Source: CAZVGZ01 sp964627605 (GTDB taxonomy: Bacteria; Latescibacterota; MWCZ01; CAZVGZ01). Taken from it: a stretch of 64,000 nt of DNA. The DNA is taken from assembly GCA_964627605.1 (NCBI GenBank), contig CAZVGZ010000001.1:186001-250000 (forward strand), in the 5' to 3' direction. The notes beneath the pieces are model-generated. The model was not told the origin of the DNA. It saw only the letters and a list, made by a program, of their open reading frames with translations, and ran no database searches. Of the stretch, positions 1 through 8,890 are shown piece by piece (positions within the stretch are counted from its first letter, which is position 1; each line of letters begins with the position of its first letter). A program made the position numbers and the translations under genes.

Positions 1-52
1 AACTGTGGCGCAAGCTTTTGAAGCTGACGCATCTCCTGGGATATACGCATCC

Positions 53-1354
53 CTAGCACTGGGCGACTCCCTGAGTCAAACCAGTTTTACCAAAAACACT
101 AACATCCGACGATCGCCGCAGGCCACCTGTGGTATCTGTTGGGGTGCGATACAGCCCCTGCACACCACCGCGGATGTTGACACTCCGCATCCGACCGTCT
201 TCAAAACCAAGCTGGATCGTGTCACCGCTGGCTTCGTTGAACTCATTGGTATCAGCCGGTCGGAACCAGCTTCGGGCTGTACCGACGACCCGAAGTCCGG
301 TCACCTGATCCTCATCAATTGAAAAAGCGATCGATTTCCCGACAACCCATCCCTCGCCACTCACCTCCCCAGCCTCGTCTGTTTCCACAGCAGTACCTTC
401 TGCTCGACCGACGACCTCTATCTGACGAATACGCATGTCTTTGTGGAGGAAAACGTCCATCCGTTCGCCGAGCACTACACTTCGGGTGCGGCCGTCCTTC
501 TCTTCGGTGTTGTGGATCGCTTGGGGCCGACCGCGCAACCACAGCCTGCCTGCTGCCTGGTTGAGACGTAGCGAATCGCACGTCGCGTGAAGAAGGCCCC
601 GCGTGATGGTCACCCCTCCCCAAACACTGGCTTGGCGGCTCGTGTCAGCACCAGACAGTCGCATGGTATCACCCTCGACCTCCAGAGTTCCGTCAGGACT
701 GCCACGGGAGAGCATCGGCCGACCGGTAATCAGAGCCTCATTGCGGTCAGGCTCAAACACAATACGTTTTCCTCGCACGATGGTGGACTCCGCTGAATCC
801 GCCAACATCACCGCGCCCTCAGCTATCAGAGTACCAGCCCGGTCGTCGTACAACGCTCTGTTCGCCTCAACCGTTTGACCATCGCCAATGACGCGCACCC
901 TTCCTTTGGCCTCGCCCCACTTGAGGTCGGGTCTATAGGTGAGCGTGTCCGCCCAAAGCGTTCGGTTGGTGTCTTTGAGGGAGACACTGCCGATCAGCCG
1001 GACCAACGCACCGTCTCCACGTCTGTGGGGATCAGATGGCCAGTAGACCACCGAGTCCGCGAACATCGTCCGGCCCTTTTCGACGATCTGTACGTTTCCA
1101 GCGAGCCACGCCACACCCAAATGGTCGTTGTAGGTGGCTCGACGCGCTGACAGACGGCGACTACTGTCCCAGACACGGACGTTGCCTCGGTACGTCTTGA
1201 TGAACCTGTTGCCAGCCCGTTTGACCCTCGTATTGCGGGCTGTCACTGTCAGTGTTGCGCCTTGCACTACGACGATCGTCGCTAGAGCCAGGCCGACGCC
1301 CACCAACCCGCCGAACCGAATCCGCTCTGTATATGGGCCATCGGATCGAAACAT
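53..1354 (-). CDS. OstA/LptA-family periplasmic protein
   Basis: This 433-residue protein begins with a short basic stretch and a hydrophobic segment at about residues 14-33, a signal peptide or membrane anchor. The rest is beta-rich and repeats the pattern seen in OstA/LptA-type domains (short strands around phrases such as LSARRATYNDHLGVAWL, then ADSVVYWP and ADTLTYRPDL), so it probably forms an elongated beta-jellyroll bridge for lipopolysaccharide in the periplasm. It is much longer than E. coli LptA and resembles the multi-repeat OstA-like proteins of other phyla. It lies 48 bases after lptC on the same strand, which supports an Lpt role. It ends with TAG. Family assignment is fairly secure; the exact Lpt role (LptA versus an LptD-like N-terminal piece) is not. 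Confidence 0.7.
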   Translation of the reverse strand: MFRSDGPYTERIRFGGLVGVGLALATIVVVQGATLTVTARNTRVKRAGNRFIKTYRGNVRVWDSSRRLSARRATYNDHLGVAWLAGNVQIVEKGRTMFADSVVYWPSDPHRRGDGALVRLIGSVSLKDTNRTLWADTLTYRPDLKWGEAKGRVRVIGDGQTVEANRALYDDRAGTLIAEGAVMLADSAESTIVRGKRIVFEPDRNEALITGRPMLSRGSPDGTLEVEGDTMRLSGADTSRQASVWGGVTITRGLLHATCDSLRLNQAAGRLWLRGRPQAIHNTEEKDGRTRSVVLGERMDVFLHKDMRIRQIEVVGRAEGTAVETDEAGEVSGEGWVVGKSIAFSIDEDQVTGLRVVGTARSWFRPADTNEFNEASGDTIQLGFEDGRMRSVNIRGGVQGLYRTPTDTTGGLRRSSDVSVFGKTGLTQGVAQC

Positions 1355-1402
1355 CTGTCTACATTGCCCGCCTCAATGAGTCCCACGACGCACCACTTGA
1401 CG

Positions 1403-2098
1403 CTAACGCTCCAGCGTCTCAGAAATCTCGCCAAACGACCGGTCGGTGCGACCAGTAACGGACCGCATCGTCCACTCGCTCAAATCCTTGTTCGCCACTA
1501 GACCGATCCCCTCTTCGACAGTCCCACCTGAGCTGATTTTTACCCGACCATCGGCATTGAGCCGCCCTGCGTCTTGATCCCACTTCAGCTCCTCGGTCTC
1601 CAGCGTGACGTCATCCTCATTCGCTATGGATACCGATCCTTTAGCCACAATCGTGTGGTTGATGTCGTCGGCATCGACTCTGTCTGCGGTGAGAACAGTC
1701 GGCCCTGTTTCCGCGTCGCCAAAAAGATTGAGGCGCACCTCTCCCATCACACGGGCAACTCGTCGTCGCTCGTCGAGACTTCCTGAAGTACCGGTTACCA
1801 CACCAGCCTGGCTGCCGTCTTTCTTAAACAGGTCCACCGTCACACCTTCATCCATCTCCACCAGCTTCGCGCCAACAAATCTGCGGACATGCCCGGCACG
1901 AATGATCGCGCTCACCTGACCGGCGTCCGACCAGATGATCTTGGAGTCCCATAGCTCTTGGTCAGGGTCAGGGCGCGCACCCGACTGAGTCTCTGGTGGT
2001 GGTGCAGTACCGTTAGGCAGTTCTGTGCAACCAACCAAGACCAACCCCACGACCGCCAATACAGCCAGGAAGTGTTGAGGTTTCTTCGGTTTATGCAT
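1403..2098 (-). CDS. lptC: LptC-like LPS export lipoprotein
   Basis: A 231-residue protein with a lipoprotein signal: basic start, hydrophobic core and a lipobox LVLVGC with the cysteine at about residue 24. The mature part matches the LptC family in layout, with WDSKIIWSDAGQVSAIIRAG near the start and later strands such as LTADRVDADDINHTIVAKG. LptC links the inner-membrane LptBFG ABC transporter to the periplasmic LptA bridge. Its start overlaps the end of pyrG by 8 bases, indicating translational coupling, and an OstA-like gene follows. The ATPase lptB is encoded separately at 18.7-19.5 kb; lptF and lptG are not in this window. Confidence 0.8.
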   Translation of the reverse strand: MHKPKKPQHFLAVLAVVGLVLVGCTELPNGTAPPPETQSGARPDPDQELWDSKIIWSDAGQVSAIIRAGHVRRFVGAKLVEMDEGVTVDLFKKDGSQAGVVTGTSGSLDERRRVARVMGEVRLNLFGDAETGPTVLTADRVDADDINHTIVAKGSVSIANEDDVTLETEELKWDQDAGRLNADGRVKISSGGTVEEGIGLVANKDLSEWTMRSVTGRTDRSFGEISETLER

Positions 2099-3845
2099 CG
2101 CCGCCGCCCGACTGCTGCTTCAGAGTTGCCTCTACGAACCCCATGAACAGTGGCGCTGGGTCTTCAAGACTGGATTTGAATTCGGGGTGGGCCTGCGTCG
2201 CCGCGAAGAACGGGTGATTCGGCAGCTCAATAAACTCCATGAGTTTGGTGCCTTCTGTGGTTTCGTGAAGTCCGCTAAATACCAGTCCAGCGTCGCTGAG
2301 CAGTTGCACATACTGTGGACTCACTTCATAGCGATGCCTGTGACGCTCCAAAACGGTTCTACACCCATCGGGTAGACGACCTATGCGGTGTGGCGCATCC
2401 TGTTCCTGTAACCGCTGAATCCGAACCCCATCGGCGTCCATTCGTCCATATTTGGAATAGAGAGTCTCGACTACACTACCTTCGACGAGTACCGCGGCAT
2501 AGGCCCCCAAACGCATCGTTCCGCCTAGGCCGGTGTGGTCCAACACCTCGCGCTGCCAATCGAGCAGGTCGATAACCGGGTGAGGTGTGTCGGCATTAAT
2601 CTCTGTGGAGTTGGCACCATTCATATCACAGACATTCTGAGCGTATTCGACGACGGCCATCTGAAGACCATAGCAGATACCCAGGTAGGGTATACCCTCC
2701 TCGCGGGCCAGCCTGATCGCGGCTATCATACCGTCTGCGCCTGAAGCCCCAAATGCCCCTGGGACAAGTATCCCATCATACTCTCCAAGAGAGTCGCAAC
2801 CAGTTTCGACGTCAGCGCCGTTGACCCAATCTATCCGAACGCCGGTACCCAGAGTGGCCCCAGCGTGGTCCAAAGCGTGGTTGACCGACACATATGCGTC
2901 TTCTAAGGAGAACTCCCCGGAAGTGGCATATTTGCCCACCATCGCGATCCGAACCTCCTGCGTTGGCTCGGTGATGTTCGCCACTAAAGTTTCCCACTGA
3001 ACCCAGTCTGGGGCCCGGTGCGACTCCAACTCCAGCTTTTCCAATATTTTTCGCCCAATATTCTCTTGCTCAAAATTTAGGGGAATTGAGTAGACGGATG
3101 TCACGTCTGGTGCAGAGATGATGTGCTCGATGTCGATATTTGCGTAGGTCTCTATCTTGCCCTTTCTGATGGCGTCCAACGGTTGTGGGCCTCGGCACAA
3201 AATAAAATCGGGGAAGATGCCGTGTTCTGAGAGAAGCTTGATACCGTGTTGGGTAGGCTTGGTCTTCATCTCGTGGATGTGCCCTGGCACTGGCAGGTAG
3301 GTGACCAGCACGCAGATCAGGTTGCCATCGCCGATCTCGCGTTCCAACGACTTAACCGCGAAAAAGAAAGGCGTGTTTTCGTAATCACCGATGGTCCCGC
3401 CAACCTCAATCAGCGCAATTTCGTGGCCAGCGGCAGCGGCGGTGATCCGCCGTTTGATCTCGTCGGTGATATGCGGGATCGGTTGAACGGTCTGCCCGAG
3501 ATACTCCCCACGACGTTCACGGTCGATCACAGTCTTGTAAATCTGCCCGGTTGTGATATTGTTGGTCCGAGGGATCTCAATGCCAAGGAAACGTTCGTAG
3601 TTGCCAAGGTCTTGATCTATCTCACCACCGTCGTCTGTAACCCACACCTCGCCGTGCTCCGTGGGTCTCATTGTTCCTGCATCGTAGTTGATGTAAGGGT
3701 CTATTTTTATTGCGGTTACCGAATATCCCGCTTGCTGCAATATTTTGCCGATGGACGCAGTCGCCAAACCTTTGCCAACGCCGCTGATGACTCCGCCAGC
3801 CACTACGATAAATTTCGGAAATGTATAAGATTCTGCACGTCGCAT
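2091..3845 (-). CDS. pyrG: CTP synthase
   Basis: A 584-residue, full-length CTP synthase that aminates UTP to CTP using glutamine. The N-terminal synthetase domain shows the nucleotide-binding GGVISGVGKGLATASIG and the DPYINYDAGTMRP segment; the C-terminal class I glutamine amidotransferase domain has YLGICYGLQMAVVE with its nucleophile cysteine and a late HPEFKSSLEDP that supplies the catalytic His and Glu. The ATG at 3845 is chosen because MRRAESYTFPKFIVV leads directly into the conserved domain; the longer open frame upstream belongs to the preceding gene's 3' end. The first 20 codons lie inside the 914-bp tandem duplication, so another copy of this start codon exists at 4759. Confidence 0.97.
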   Translation of the reverse strand: MRRAESYTFPKFIVVAGGVISGVGKGLATASIGKILQQAGYSVTAIKIDPYINYDAGTMRPTEHGEVWVTDDGGEIDQDLGNYERFLGIEIPRTNNITTGQIYKTVIDRERRGEYLGQTVQPIPHITDEIKRRITAAAAGHEIALIEVGGTIGDYENTPFFFAVKSLEREIGDGNLICVLVTYLPVPGHIHEMKTKPTQHGIKLLSEHGIFPDFILCRGPQPLDAIRKGKIETYANIDIEHIISAPDVTSVYSIPLNFEQENIGRKILEKLELESHRAPDWVQWETLVANITEPTQEVRIAMVGKYATSGEFSLEDAYVSVNHALDHAGATLGTGVRIDWVNGADVETGCDSLGEYDGILVPGAFGASGADGMIAAIRLAREEGIPYLGICYGLQMAVVEYAQNVCDMNGANSTEINADTPHPVIDLLDWQREVLDHTGLGGTMRLGAYAAVLVEGSVVETLYSKYGRMDADGVRIQRLQEQDAPHRIGRLPDGCRTVLERHRHRYEVSPQYVQLLSDAGLVFSGLHETTEGTKLMEFIELPNHPFFAATQAHPEFKSSLEDPAPLFMGFVEATLKQQSGGGDA

Positions 3846-4699
3846 GTCTGTCAGATCTCCCCCATACCGGTTCTGTTCACAGAGCGCGAGCGGCCTAAAG
3901 CCGCAGGCAGAGCGAAGATCACCGGAATCGCCCATTTGGCGAAATAGCTGATCCTCTCCACAGCGACATAAACCTGGGAATGGACGTGAAAGTTATAAAC
4001 TTTGGACGTAGGACCGCCGAACTGCAGCACGAGGAGATCGACCGCAGCCAAACCTATCGGATCGCCGTATATTGGCCTGCTGTGGTTGCGCACATGCGCT
4101 ATGTGTGGCCGGATCAGCGCTGTATCCTGTTGGACCATCTCCAGGTTATGAGGTATTACCGCACCGTTGTGGGGGTCCAAGAGATGCCATACGCCCTCGC
4201 GAACTTCGGCGGTGACAACTGTGTGCCCTCTCGGGGGAAGTCCTGGCCTGATATTGTTCAGGCCAACGAATCTGTTGGGGATGCCTTCGTTGTCTAGAAG
4301 CTGCCTGAGCACCGAGGCCGAATAGGAACAACTACCGGTGCCCTGCTCTAAATTTTTTCTGTAGTCTGCGTAGAAATAGTTTGCGTAAGCGAATAGATAC
4401 CGCTGCGGGGCGATATAGCCAGCGATGTAGAGCAGGTAGTTCTCCCACACCGGCACCCGAAGTGCTCCAGGGTAGGTGCTGCGATTCCAGTTCACGGTGC
4501 TGGTATGAACAAGCCCGTTCATTCGAACTATGAACGCCTCCTGGCTTTCCCCATCTCGCATCTCGGTCGCTGCCAGCACTTCGTCCAGTCGCGGTATCGG
4601 TCTGTCGTGACCCGACGACAGTTTCGCGTCAAATCGATCAGGCCACCAAAGGGTCTGTGTCAATCCATACATATTGACACTCATCAGCGCCACACCAAC
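3786..4699. repeat. Tandem duplication, copy 1 (914 bp)
   Basis: Direct repeat unit of 914 bp that abuts copy 2 exactly. The left edge is seen where 3785 (t) and 4699 (c) differ while 3786 onward equals 4700 onward; the right edge is where 4700 (g) and 5614 (t) differ. The unit holds the pyrG start (codons 1-20) and a whole transglutaminase-like coding region. I saw no differences between copies and no microhomology at the junction. Confidence 0.95.
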
Positions 4700-4759
4700 G
4701 ATGACTCCGCCAGCCACTACGATAAATTTCGGAAATGTATAAGATTCTGCACGTCGCAT
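3851..4759 (-). CDS. Transglutaminase-like protein, chimeric N-terminus (copy 1)
   Basis: The duplication junction at 4699/4700 joins the first 20 codons of pyrG, including its ATG at 4759, in frame to the whole transglutaminase-like protein, giving a 302-residue product. The fused start reads MRRAESYTFPKFIVVAGGVI followed by VGVALMSVNMYG, so the pyrG phosphate-binding region is converted into a continuous hydrophobic stretch that could serve as a membrane anchor. The body is identical to copy 2 and keeps the Cys-His-Asp triad. The stop lies 5 bases before the real pyrG start, so the operon remains tightly packed. Whether the chimera is expressed, or is an assembly duplication, cannot be told from the sequence. 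Confidence 0.75.
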   Translation of the reverse strand: MRRAESYTFPKFIVVAGGVIVGVALMSVNMYGLTQTLWWPDRFDAKLSSGHDRPIPRLDEVLAATEMRDGESQEAFIVRMNGLVHTSTVNWNRSTYPGALRVPVWENYLLYIAGYIAPQRYLFAYANYFYADYRKNLEQGTGSCSYSASVLRQLLDNEGIPNRFVGLNNIRPGLPPRGHTVVTAEVREGVWHLLDPHNGAVIPHNLEMVQQDTALIRPHIAHVRNHSRPIYGDPIGLAAVDLLVLQFGGPTSKVYNFHVHSQVYVAVERISYFAKWAIPVIFALPAALGRSRSVNRTGMGEI

Positions 4760-5613
4760 GTCTGTCAGATCTCCCCCATACCGGTTCTGTTCACAGAGCG
4801 CGAGCGGCCTAAAGCCGCAGGCAGAGCGAAGATCACCGGAATCGCCCATTTGGCGAAATAGCTGATCCTCTCCACAGCGACATAAACCTGGGAATGGACG
4901 TGAAAGTTATAAACTTTGGACGTAGGACCGCCGAACTGCAGCACGAGGAGATCGACCGCAGCCAAACCTATCGGATCGCCGTATATTGGCCTGCTGTGGT
5001 TGCGCACATGCGCTATGTGTGGCCGGATCAGCGCTGTATCCTGTTGGACCATCTCCAGGTTATGAGGTATTACCGCACCGTTGTGGGGGTCCAAGAGATG
5101 CCATACGCCCTCGCGAACTTCGGCGGTGACAACTGTGTGCCCTCTCGGGGGAAGTCCTGGCCTGATATTGTTCAGGCCAACGAATCTGTTGGGGATGCCT
5201 TCGTTGTCTAGAAGCTGCCTGAGCACCGAGGCCGAATAGGAACAACTACCGGTGCCCTGCTCTAAATTTTTTCTGTAGTCTGCGTAGAAATAGTTTGCGT
5301 AAGCGAATAGATACCGCTGCGGGGCGATATAGCCAGCGATGTAGAGCAGGTAGTTCTCCCACACCGGCACCCGAAGTGCTCCAGGGTAGGTGCTGCGATT
5401 CCAGTTCACGGTGCTGGTATGAACAAGCCCGTTCATTCGAACTATGAACGCCTCCTGGCTTTCCCCATCTCGCATCTCGGTCGCTGCCAGCACTTCGTCC
5501 AGTCGCGGTATCGGTCTGTCGTGACCCGACGACAGTTTCGCGTCAAATCGATCAGGCCACCAAAGGGTCTGTGTCAATCCATACATATTGACACTCATCA
5601 GCGCCACACCAAC
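4700..5613. repeat. Tandem duplication, copy 2 (914 bp)
   Basis: Second copy of the 914-bp unit. It carries the version of the transglutaminase-like gene that still sits next to gatC, and a dead-end copy of the pyrG start at 4759. The ancestral order, with one unit, would be gatC, transglutaminase-like gene, pyrG, lptC. Confidence 0.95.
4765..5607 (-). CDS. Transglutaminase-like protein (copy 2)
   Basis: A 280-residue protein from a GTG at 5607 (an ATG at 5598 is the alternative). It has a transglutaminase-like cysteine protease core: Cys122 in GTGSCSYSASVL, His157 in RGHTVV and Asp173 in WHLLDPHNG. Transglutaminase-like folds of this type are usually peptidases or amidases acting on proteins or peptidoglycan, often outside the cytoplasm; the substrate here is unknown. 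Without the chimeric leader this copy lacks an obvious signal sequence, although the reading frame stays open upstream into gatC. It begins 11 bases after gatC, so the two are probably co-transcribed. Confidence 0.75.
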   Translation of the reverse strand: MALMSVNMYGLTQTLWWPDRFDAKLSSGHDRPIPRLDEVLAATEMRDGESQEAFIVRMNGLVHTSTVNWNRSTYPGALRVPVWENYLLYIAGYIAPQRYLFAYANYFYADYRKNLEQGTGSCSYSASVLRQLLDNEGIPNRFVGLNNIRPGLPPRGHTVVTAEVREGVWHLLDPHNGAVIPHNLEMVQQDTALIRPHIAHVRNHSRPIYGDPIGLAAVDLLVLQFGGPTSKVYNFHVHSQVYVAVERISYFAKWAIPVIFALPAALGRSRSVNRTGMGEI

Positions 5614-5618
5614 TCGGA

Positions 5619-5906
5619 TTACTCTATCACTTTGGGCACCCGAAAATGGCCCATCGCCTCTGAGGGGGCGTTTTGGAGCGCTTTATCCCTCGGCAACGAC
5701 TCTTCGACGGTGTCCGACCGAAACACGTTGTTTAACGCCAAAACATGCGATGTTGGTGGCACATCGTCGGTATTCAACTCGTCCAGTTTTCCAACGTATT
5801 CGAGAATGGCGCTCAGTTCGCGGCGCATCGGCTCCAAATCTTCGTCGGAGATCTCAAGCCTGGCCAGAGCCGCGACGTGACGCACATCGTCGTGTGTAAC
5901 CGCCAT
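5619..5906 (-). CDS. gatC: Asp/Glu-tRNA amidotransferase subunit C
   Basis: A 95-residue GatC, the small subunit that holds GatA and GatB together in the complex converting misacylated Asp-tRNA(Asn) or Glu-tRNA(Gln) to the amide form. The family pattern is clear: VRHVAALARLEISDEDLE, LSAILEYVGKLDELN and the tail ending MGHFRVPKVIE. The ATG at 5906 is preferred over an upstream ATG at 5921 because a GGAGG ribosome site lies 8 bases before it. GatA and GatB are not in the window, so gatC is split from its partners. Confidence 0.93.
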   Translation of the reverse strand: MAVTHDDVRHVAALARLEISDEDLEPMRRELSAILEYVGKLDELNTDDVPPTSHVLALNNVFRSDTVEESLPRDKALQNAPSEAMGHFRVPKVIE

Positions 5907-6069
5907 CAACCAATCCTCCAAATCGCCTGCGACCCAAATAAGAGCAAAACCAGATGGGAACGGTTTTTGCTGCCGTTCGCCGACTCAAGAGGGTACTCTT
6001 TTCAGCGACTCTGGGGCAACAGGTGGCATGTTGGTGAGCGCCGCACGTTTGGCCGACGATACCAATTCC

Positions 6070-6098
6070 TTGACCCGTTCGCTAAATGCGCATATAAT
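6070..6098 (+). promoter_or_regulatory. Consensus-like sigma-70 promoter for korAB
   Basis: TTGACC at 6070-6075 and a perfect TATAAT at 6093-6098 are separated by exactly 17 bases. Transcription would start near 6105, leaving a leader of about 88 bases before the korA start at 6193, whose ribosome site AAGGAG lies at 6180-6185. It is the best promoter match I found in the window. Confidence 0.8.
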
Positions 6099-6192
6099 CT
6101 AAGTTTTGAGAAGGGTGCGAAAAGGGGGTTTCTCTGGCGCGTCTCACCCCACAGAATCTTAGGCTAGGTGAATATGGTGAAGGAGCACGAAT

Positions 6193-7992
6193 ATGACCGT
6201 GAATGACCTCACGATAGGCGTTGTCGGCTCTGGTGGCGACGGGGCGGTCAGCGTCGGGGAGATACTCATTTCGGCAGCGGCGACCGAGGGCCTTTACTGC
6301 TTTATGACCAAGAGCTTCGGAGCCCAGATCAAGGGCGGCGAAAGTTCGGCACGGGTCCGAATGTGTCAAGAACCGGTGCTCACGCAGGGGGACGGACTCA
6401 ACATTTTGGTGGCGTTCAATTGGGATGATTTCGCCAAATTTGAAGCCGAAATGACGCTTCGCGAGGGATGTGTGGTCCTCTACGACTCGAAGGACACCAC
6501 GGCGGCGGAGGACATTCCAGTCGATCAATCATTGTCACCAATCCTCTATCCGATTCCGTTCGACCAGATAGCCAAAGACACCGTAAAAACATCCCTGGCC
6601 AAAAACGTCGTGGCTTTGGGCGTTCTGATCGGGATGTTTGATCTGCCCGCCGACGGTACCGAACACGCAATTCGAAAGTTGTGGACTCGCAAAGGTGAGA
6701 AAGTTCTAGGGGCAAACCTGGCCGCGCTACAAGCGGGAATTGACCGCGGAAAATCTGTGGAACGCAGAGAAGAACTGACCTTCTCATATACCTCAAGCGA
6801 GCCAAAACTGGCAATGACCGGAAATGAGGCGCTGGCATACGGTGCCCTCTACGCCGGTTGCCGTTTCTTCGCCGGATATCCGATAACGCCGTCAACCGAC
6901 ATAATGGAGTGGTTGGCTAAAGAGTTGCCGCGTTTCGGTGGGGTAATGGTTCAGGCAGAGGACGAGATGGCCGCTGTGGGGATGTGCATTGGAGCGTCAT
7001 GGGGCGGCGCCAAGTCTATGACCGCCACATCCGGCCCTGGTTTCTCGCTAATGCAGGAGCAGATGGGCTTGGCCTCGATGGCTGAAATCCCGCTAGTGGT
7101 TGCAAACGCGCAGCGGGGGGGGCCGAGTACAGGGCTGCCCACCAGGGTCGAACAGTCAGATCTTCAACAGGCGCTATACGGAACACACGGTGACGCTTGC
7201 AGAGTGGTAATAGCGCCGGCGGATGTCGAAGACTGTTTTGACGTTGCGATGGAAGCGTTCTACATATCTGAAAAGTATCAAGTTCCGGTCGTTATCCTCT
7301 CGGACGCTTTCATCGCTCAGCGCAAAGAGTGCATCCCTCGAATAGATCTGACCAAATTCAAGTTTTTTGACAGGGTCAAACCGAACCACCGGGAACTCGA
7401 CGACTACCACCGCTACAAACTCACAGATCGCGGTGTGTCACCCATGTCTCTCCCTGGGATGCCTGGCGGCCAGTACGTCATGTCAGGGATTGAACACAAC
7501 GAGAATGGTGCACCGTGCGACCGCCCTTCAATGCACGACCGGATGAACGAAAAGCGGTTCAAGAAGCTGGAGTTCATCCGCGAAGAGATCAACTACTGCC
7601 GCTCCTACGGACCGAAAGATGCCGAGGTAGGAGTGATCGCCTGGGGATCATCAAAAGGCGTCTTGAAAGAGGCGGTGCTGAATCTTGAAACCGCAGGGCA
7701 CAAGGTAAGTGGCTTCGTGCCGCAGGTACTCTATCCGTTGTCGTTTGAGAAGTTTGAGAACTTCCTCAAGCCGCTACGCAAGCTGGTGGTGGTGGAGATG
7801 TCTTACACCGCACAGTTCCTGAAATACCTGAAAAGCCATTTCGACATCCCTTGCGAACAAATTCCGCTCAAACGCAGTGGCGGAATGCCTTTTACTGTGT
7901 CTGAAATTCAGACGGTTCTTTTGGAGGCGATACAGCATGACCGACCGGTCAGCGATCAACAGCGCGAACTCGAAGCCATCACAGCCTACTGA
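6193..7992 (+). CDS. korA: 2-oxoacid:ferredoxin oxidoreductase, alpha subunit
   Basis: A 599-residue subunit in which the gamma domain (about residues 1-195, starting GVVGSGGDGAVSVGEI) is fused to the alpha domain (from about 205, GNEALAYGALYAGCRFFAGY then PITPSTDIMEWLA). With KorB it forms the TPP enzyme that oxidatively decarboxylates 2-oxoglutarate or a related 2-oxoacid to the acyl-CoA while reducing ferredoxin. The reaction can also run in reverse for carbon fixation. The domain order gamma-alpha and the lack of a ferredoxin domain match the two-subunit KorAB type. Ribosome site AAGGAG lies 7 bases upstream, and korB overlaps its 3' end. The exact 2-oxoacid cannot be read from sequence. 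Confidence 0.93.
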   Translation: MTVNDLTIGVVGSGGDGAVSVGEILISAAATEGLYCFMTKSFGAQIKGGESSARVRMCQEPVLTQGDGLNILVAFNWDDFAKFEAEMTLREGCVVLYDSKDTTAAEDIPVDQSLSPILYPIPFDQIAKDTVKTSLAKNVVALGVLIGMFDLPADGTEHAIRKLWTRKGEKVLGANLAALQAGIDRGKSVERREELTFSYTSSEPKLAMTGNEALAYGALYAGCRFFAGYPITPSTDIMEWLAKELPRFGGVMVQAEDEMAAVGMCIGASWGGAKSMTATSGPGFSLMQEQMGLASMAEIPLVVANAQRGGPSTGLPTRVEQSDLQQALYGTHGDACRVVIAPADVEDCFDVAMEAFYISEKYQVPVVILSDAFIAQRKECIPRIDLTKFKFFDRVKPNHRELDDYHRYKLTDRGVSPMSLPGMPGGQYVMSGIEHNENGAPCDRPSMHDRMNEKRFKKLEFIREEINYCRSYGPKDAEVGVIAWGSSKGVLKEAVLNLETAGHKVSGFVPQVLYPLSFEKFENFLKPLRKLVVVEMSYTAQFLKYLKSHFDIPCEQIPLKRSGGMPFTVSEIQTVLLEAIQHDRPVSDQQRELEAITAY

Positions 7993-8857
7993 CGGTCCGC
8001 TCGAAGCCAAAGACTACAAGACCGACGTTCCCATCGTCTGGTGCCCCGGTTGTGGGGATTTTGGCGTCGTTCAGTCGCTGCATATGGCGTTGGCGGAACT
8101 CCAGATATCACCGGAGGAAATCGCTCTGGTGACAGGCATCGGGTGTTCGAGCCGGATGGCGGGATATGTGAACGGTTATGGGTTTAACTCCGTTCATGGG
8201 CGATCTTTGCCGATCGCGTCAGGCGTCAAGTTGGCGAATCCCGAATTGACGGTGATAGCCGCTGGTGGTGACGGCGATGGGTTCTCCATCGGTGCGGGGC
8301 ATCTGCCCCACACGGCGCGGCGCAATCTGGACATGACCTACATCGTTATGAACAACGGCATCTACGGACTCACAAAAGGACAGCTCTCGCCAACCACCCC
8401 GATGGGGGTCAAAACAAAAACCAGCGTGGATGGTTCGTTTGACGTGCCCATGAATCCACTGCTGATGATGATGACATACAATGCGTCGTTCATCGCCCAG
8501 ACCTTCGCCGGGAATCCCAAACACCAGAGGGACATATTCATAAAGGCGATTGAGCACAGCGGATTCGCATTCGTCAATTCAATAAGCCCATGCCCGACGT
8601 TCCGGGGGGCCAATCAATTCAAAGAGAACCGTGAAGCTGTGGCATATCTTCACGAGGAAGATCCCGATCACGACGCATCAGACCGCGTGGCGGCCCTGCA
8701 CAAGGCCACCGATGAGGAGCGGCTATGGTGCGGAGTTCTTTACGCCAACGAGAGGCCCACATTCTGGGATCAGCAGACAGCCATGCGTGAGCATATGATG
8801 GCAAAGGGCGAATACGATGTGGCAGACATACTGGACACACATTTTATGACAGTCTGA
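7937..8857 (+). CDS. korB: 2-oxoacid:ferredoxin oxidoreductase, beta subunit
   Basis: A 306-residue TPP-binding partner of KorA. It shows VWCPGCGDFGVVQSLHMAL near the start, the TPP/Mg region GGDGDGFSIGAGH and NNGIYGLTKGQLSPTTPMG typical of KorB. The start at 7937 is chosen because GGAGG lies just upstream and MTDRSAIN leads into the domain; a longer frame from 7877 would have no ribosome site. It overlaps korA by 56 bases, which implies coupled translation and a 1:1 complex. No separate ferredoxin or delta subunit gene lies beside it. Confidence 0.93.
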   Translation: MTDRSAINSANSKPSQPTDGPLEAKDYKTDVPIVWCPGCGDFGVVQSLHMALAELQISPEEIALVTGIGCSSRMAGYVNGYGFNSVHGRSLPIASGVKLANPELTVIAAGGDGDGFSIGAGHLPHTARRNLDMTYIVMNNGIYGLTKGQLSPTTPMGVKTKTSVDGSFDVPMNPLLMMMTYNASFIAQTFAGNPKHQRDIFIKAIEHSGFAFVNSISPCPTFRGANQFKENREAVAYLHEEDPDHDASDRVAALHKATDEERLWCGVLYANERPTFWDQQTAMREHMMAKGEYDVADILDTHFMTV

Positions 8858-8890
8858 CCCCGGTTCAAGTTTGGCAACTTTACAGATCGG

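Noticed and set aside
3246..3947. A 233-codon plus-strand open frame.
   Set aside because: It is the antisense shadow of pyrG, which has strong protein-level motifs.
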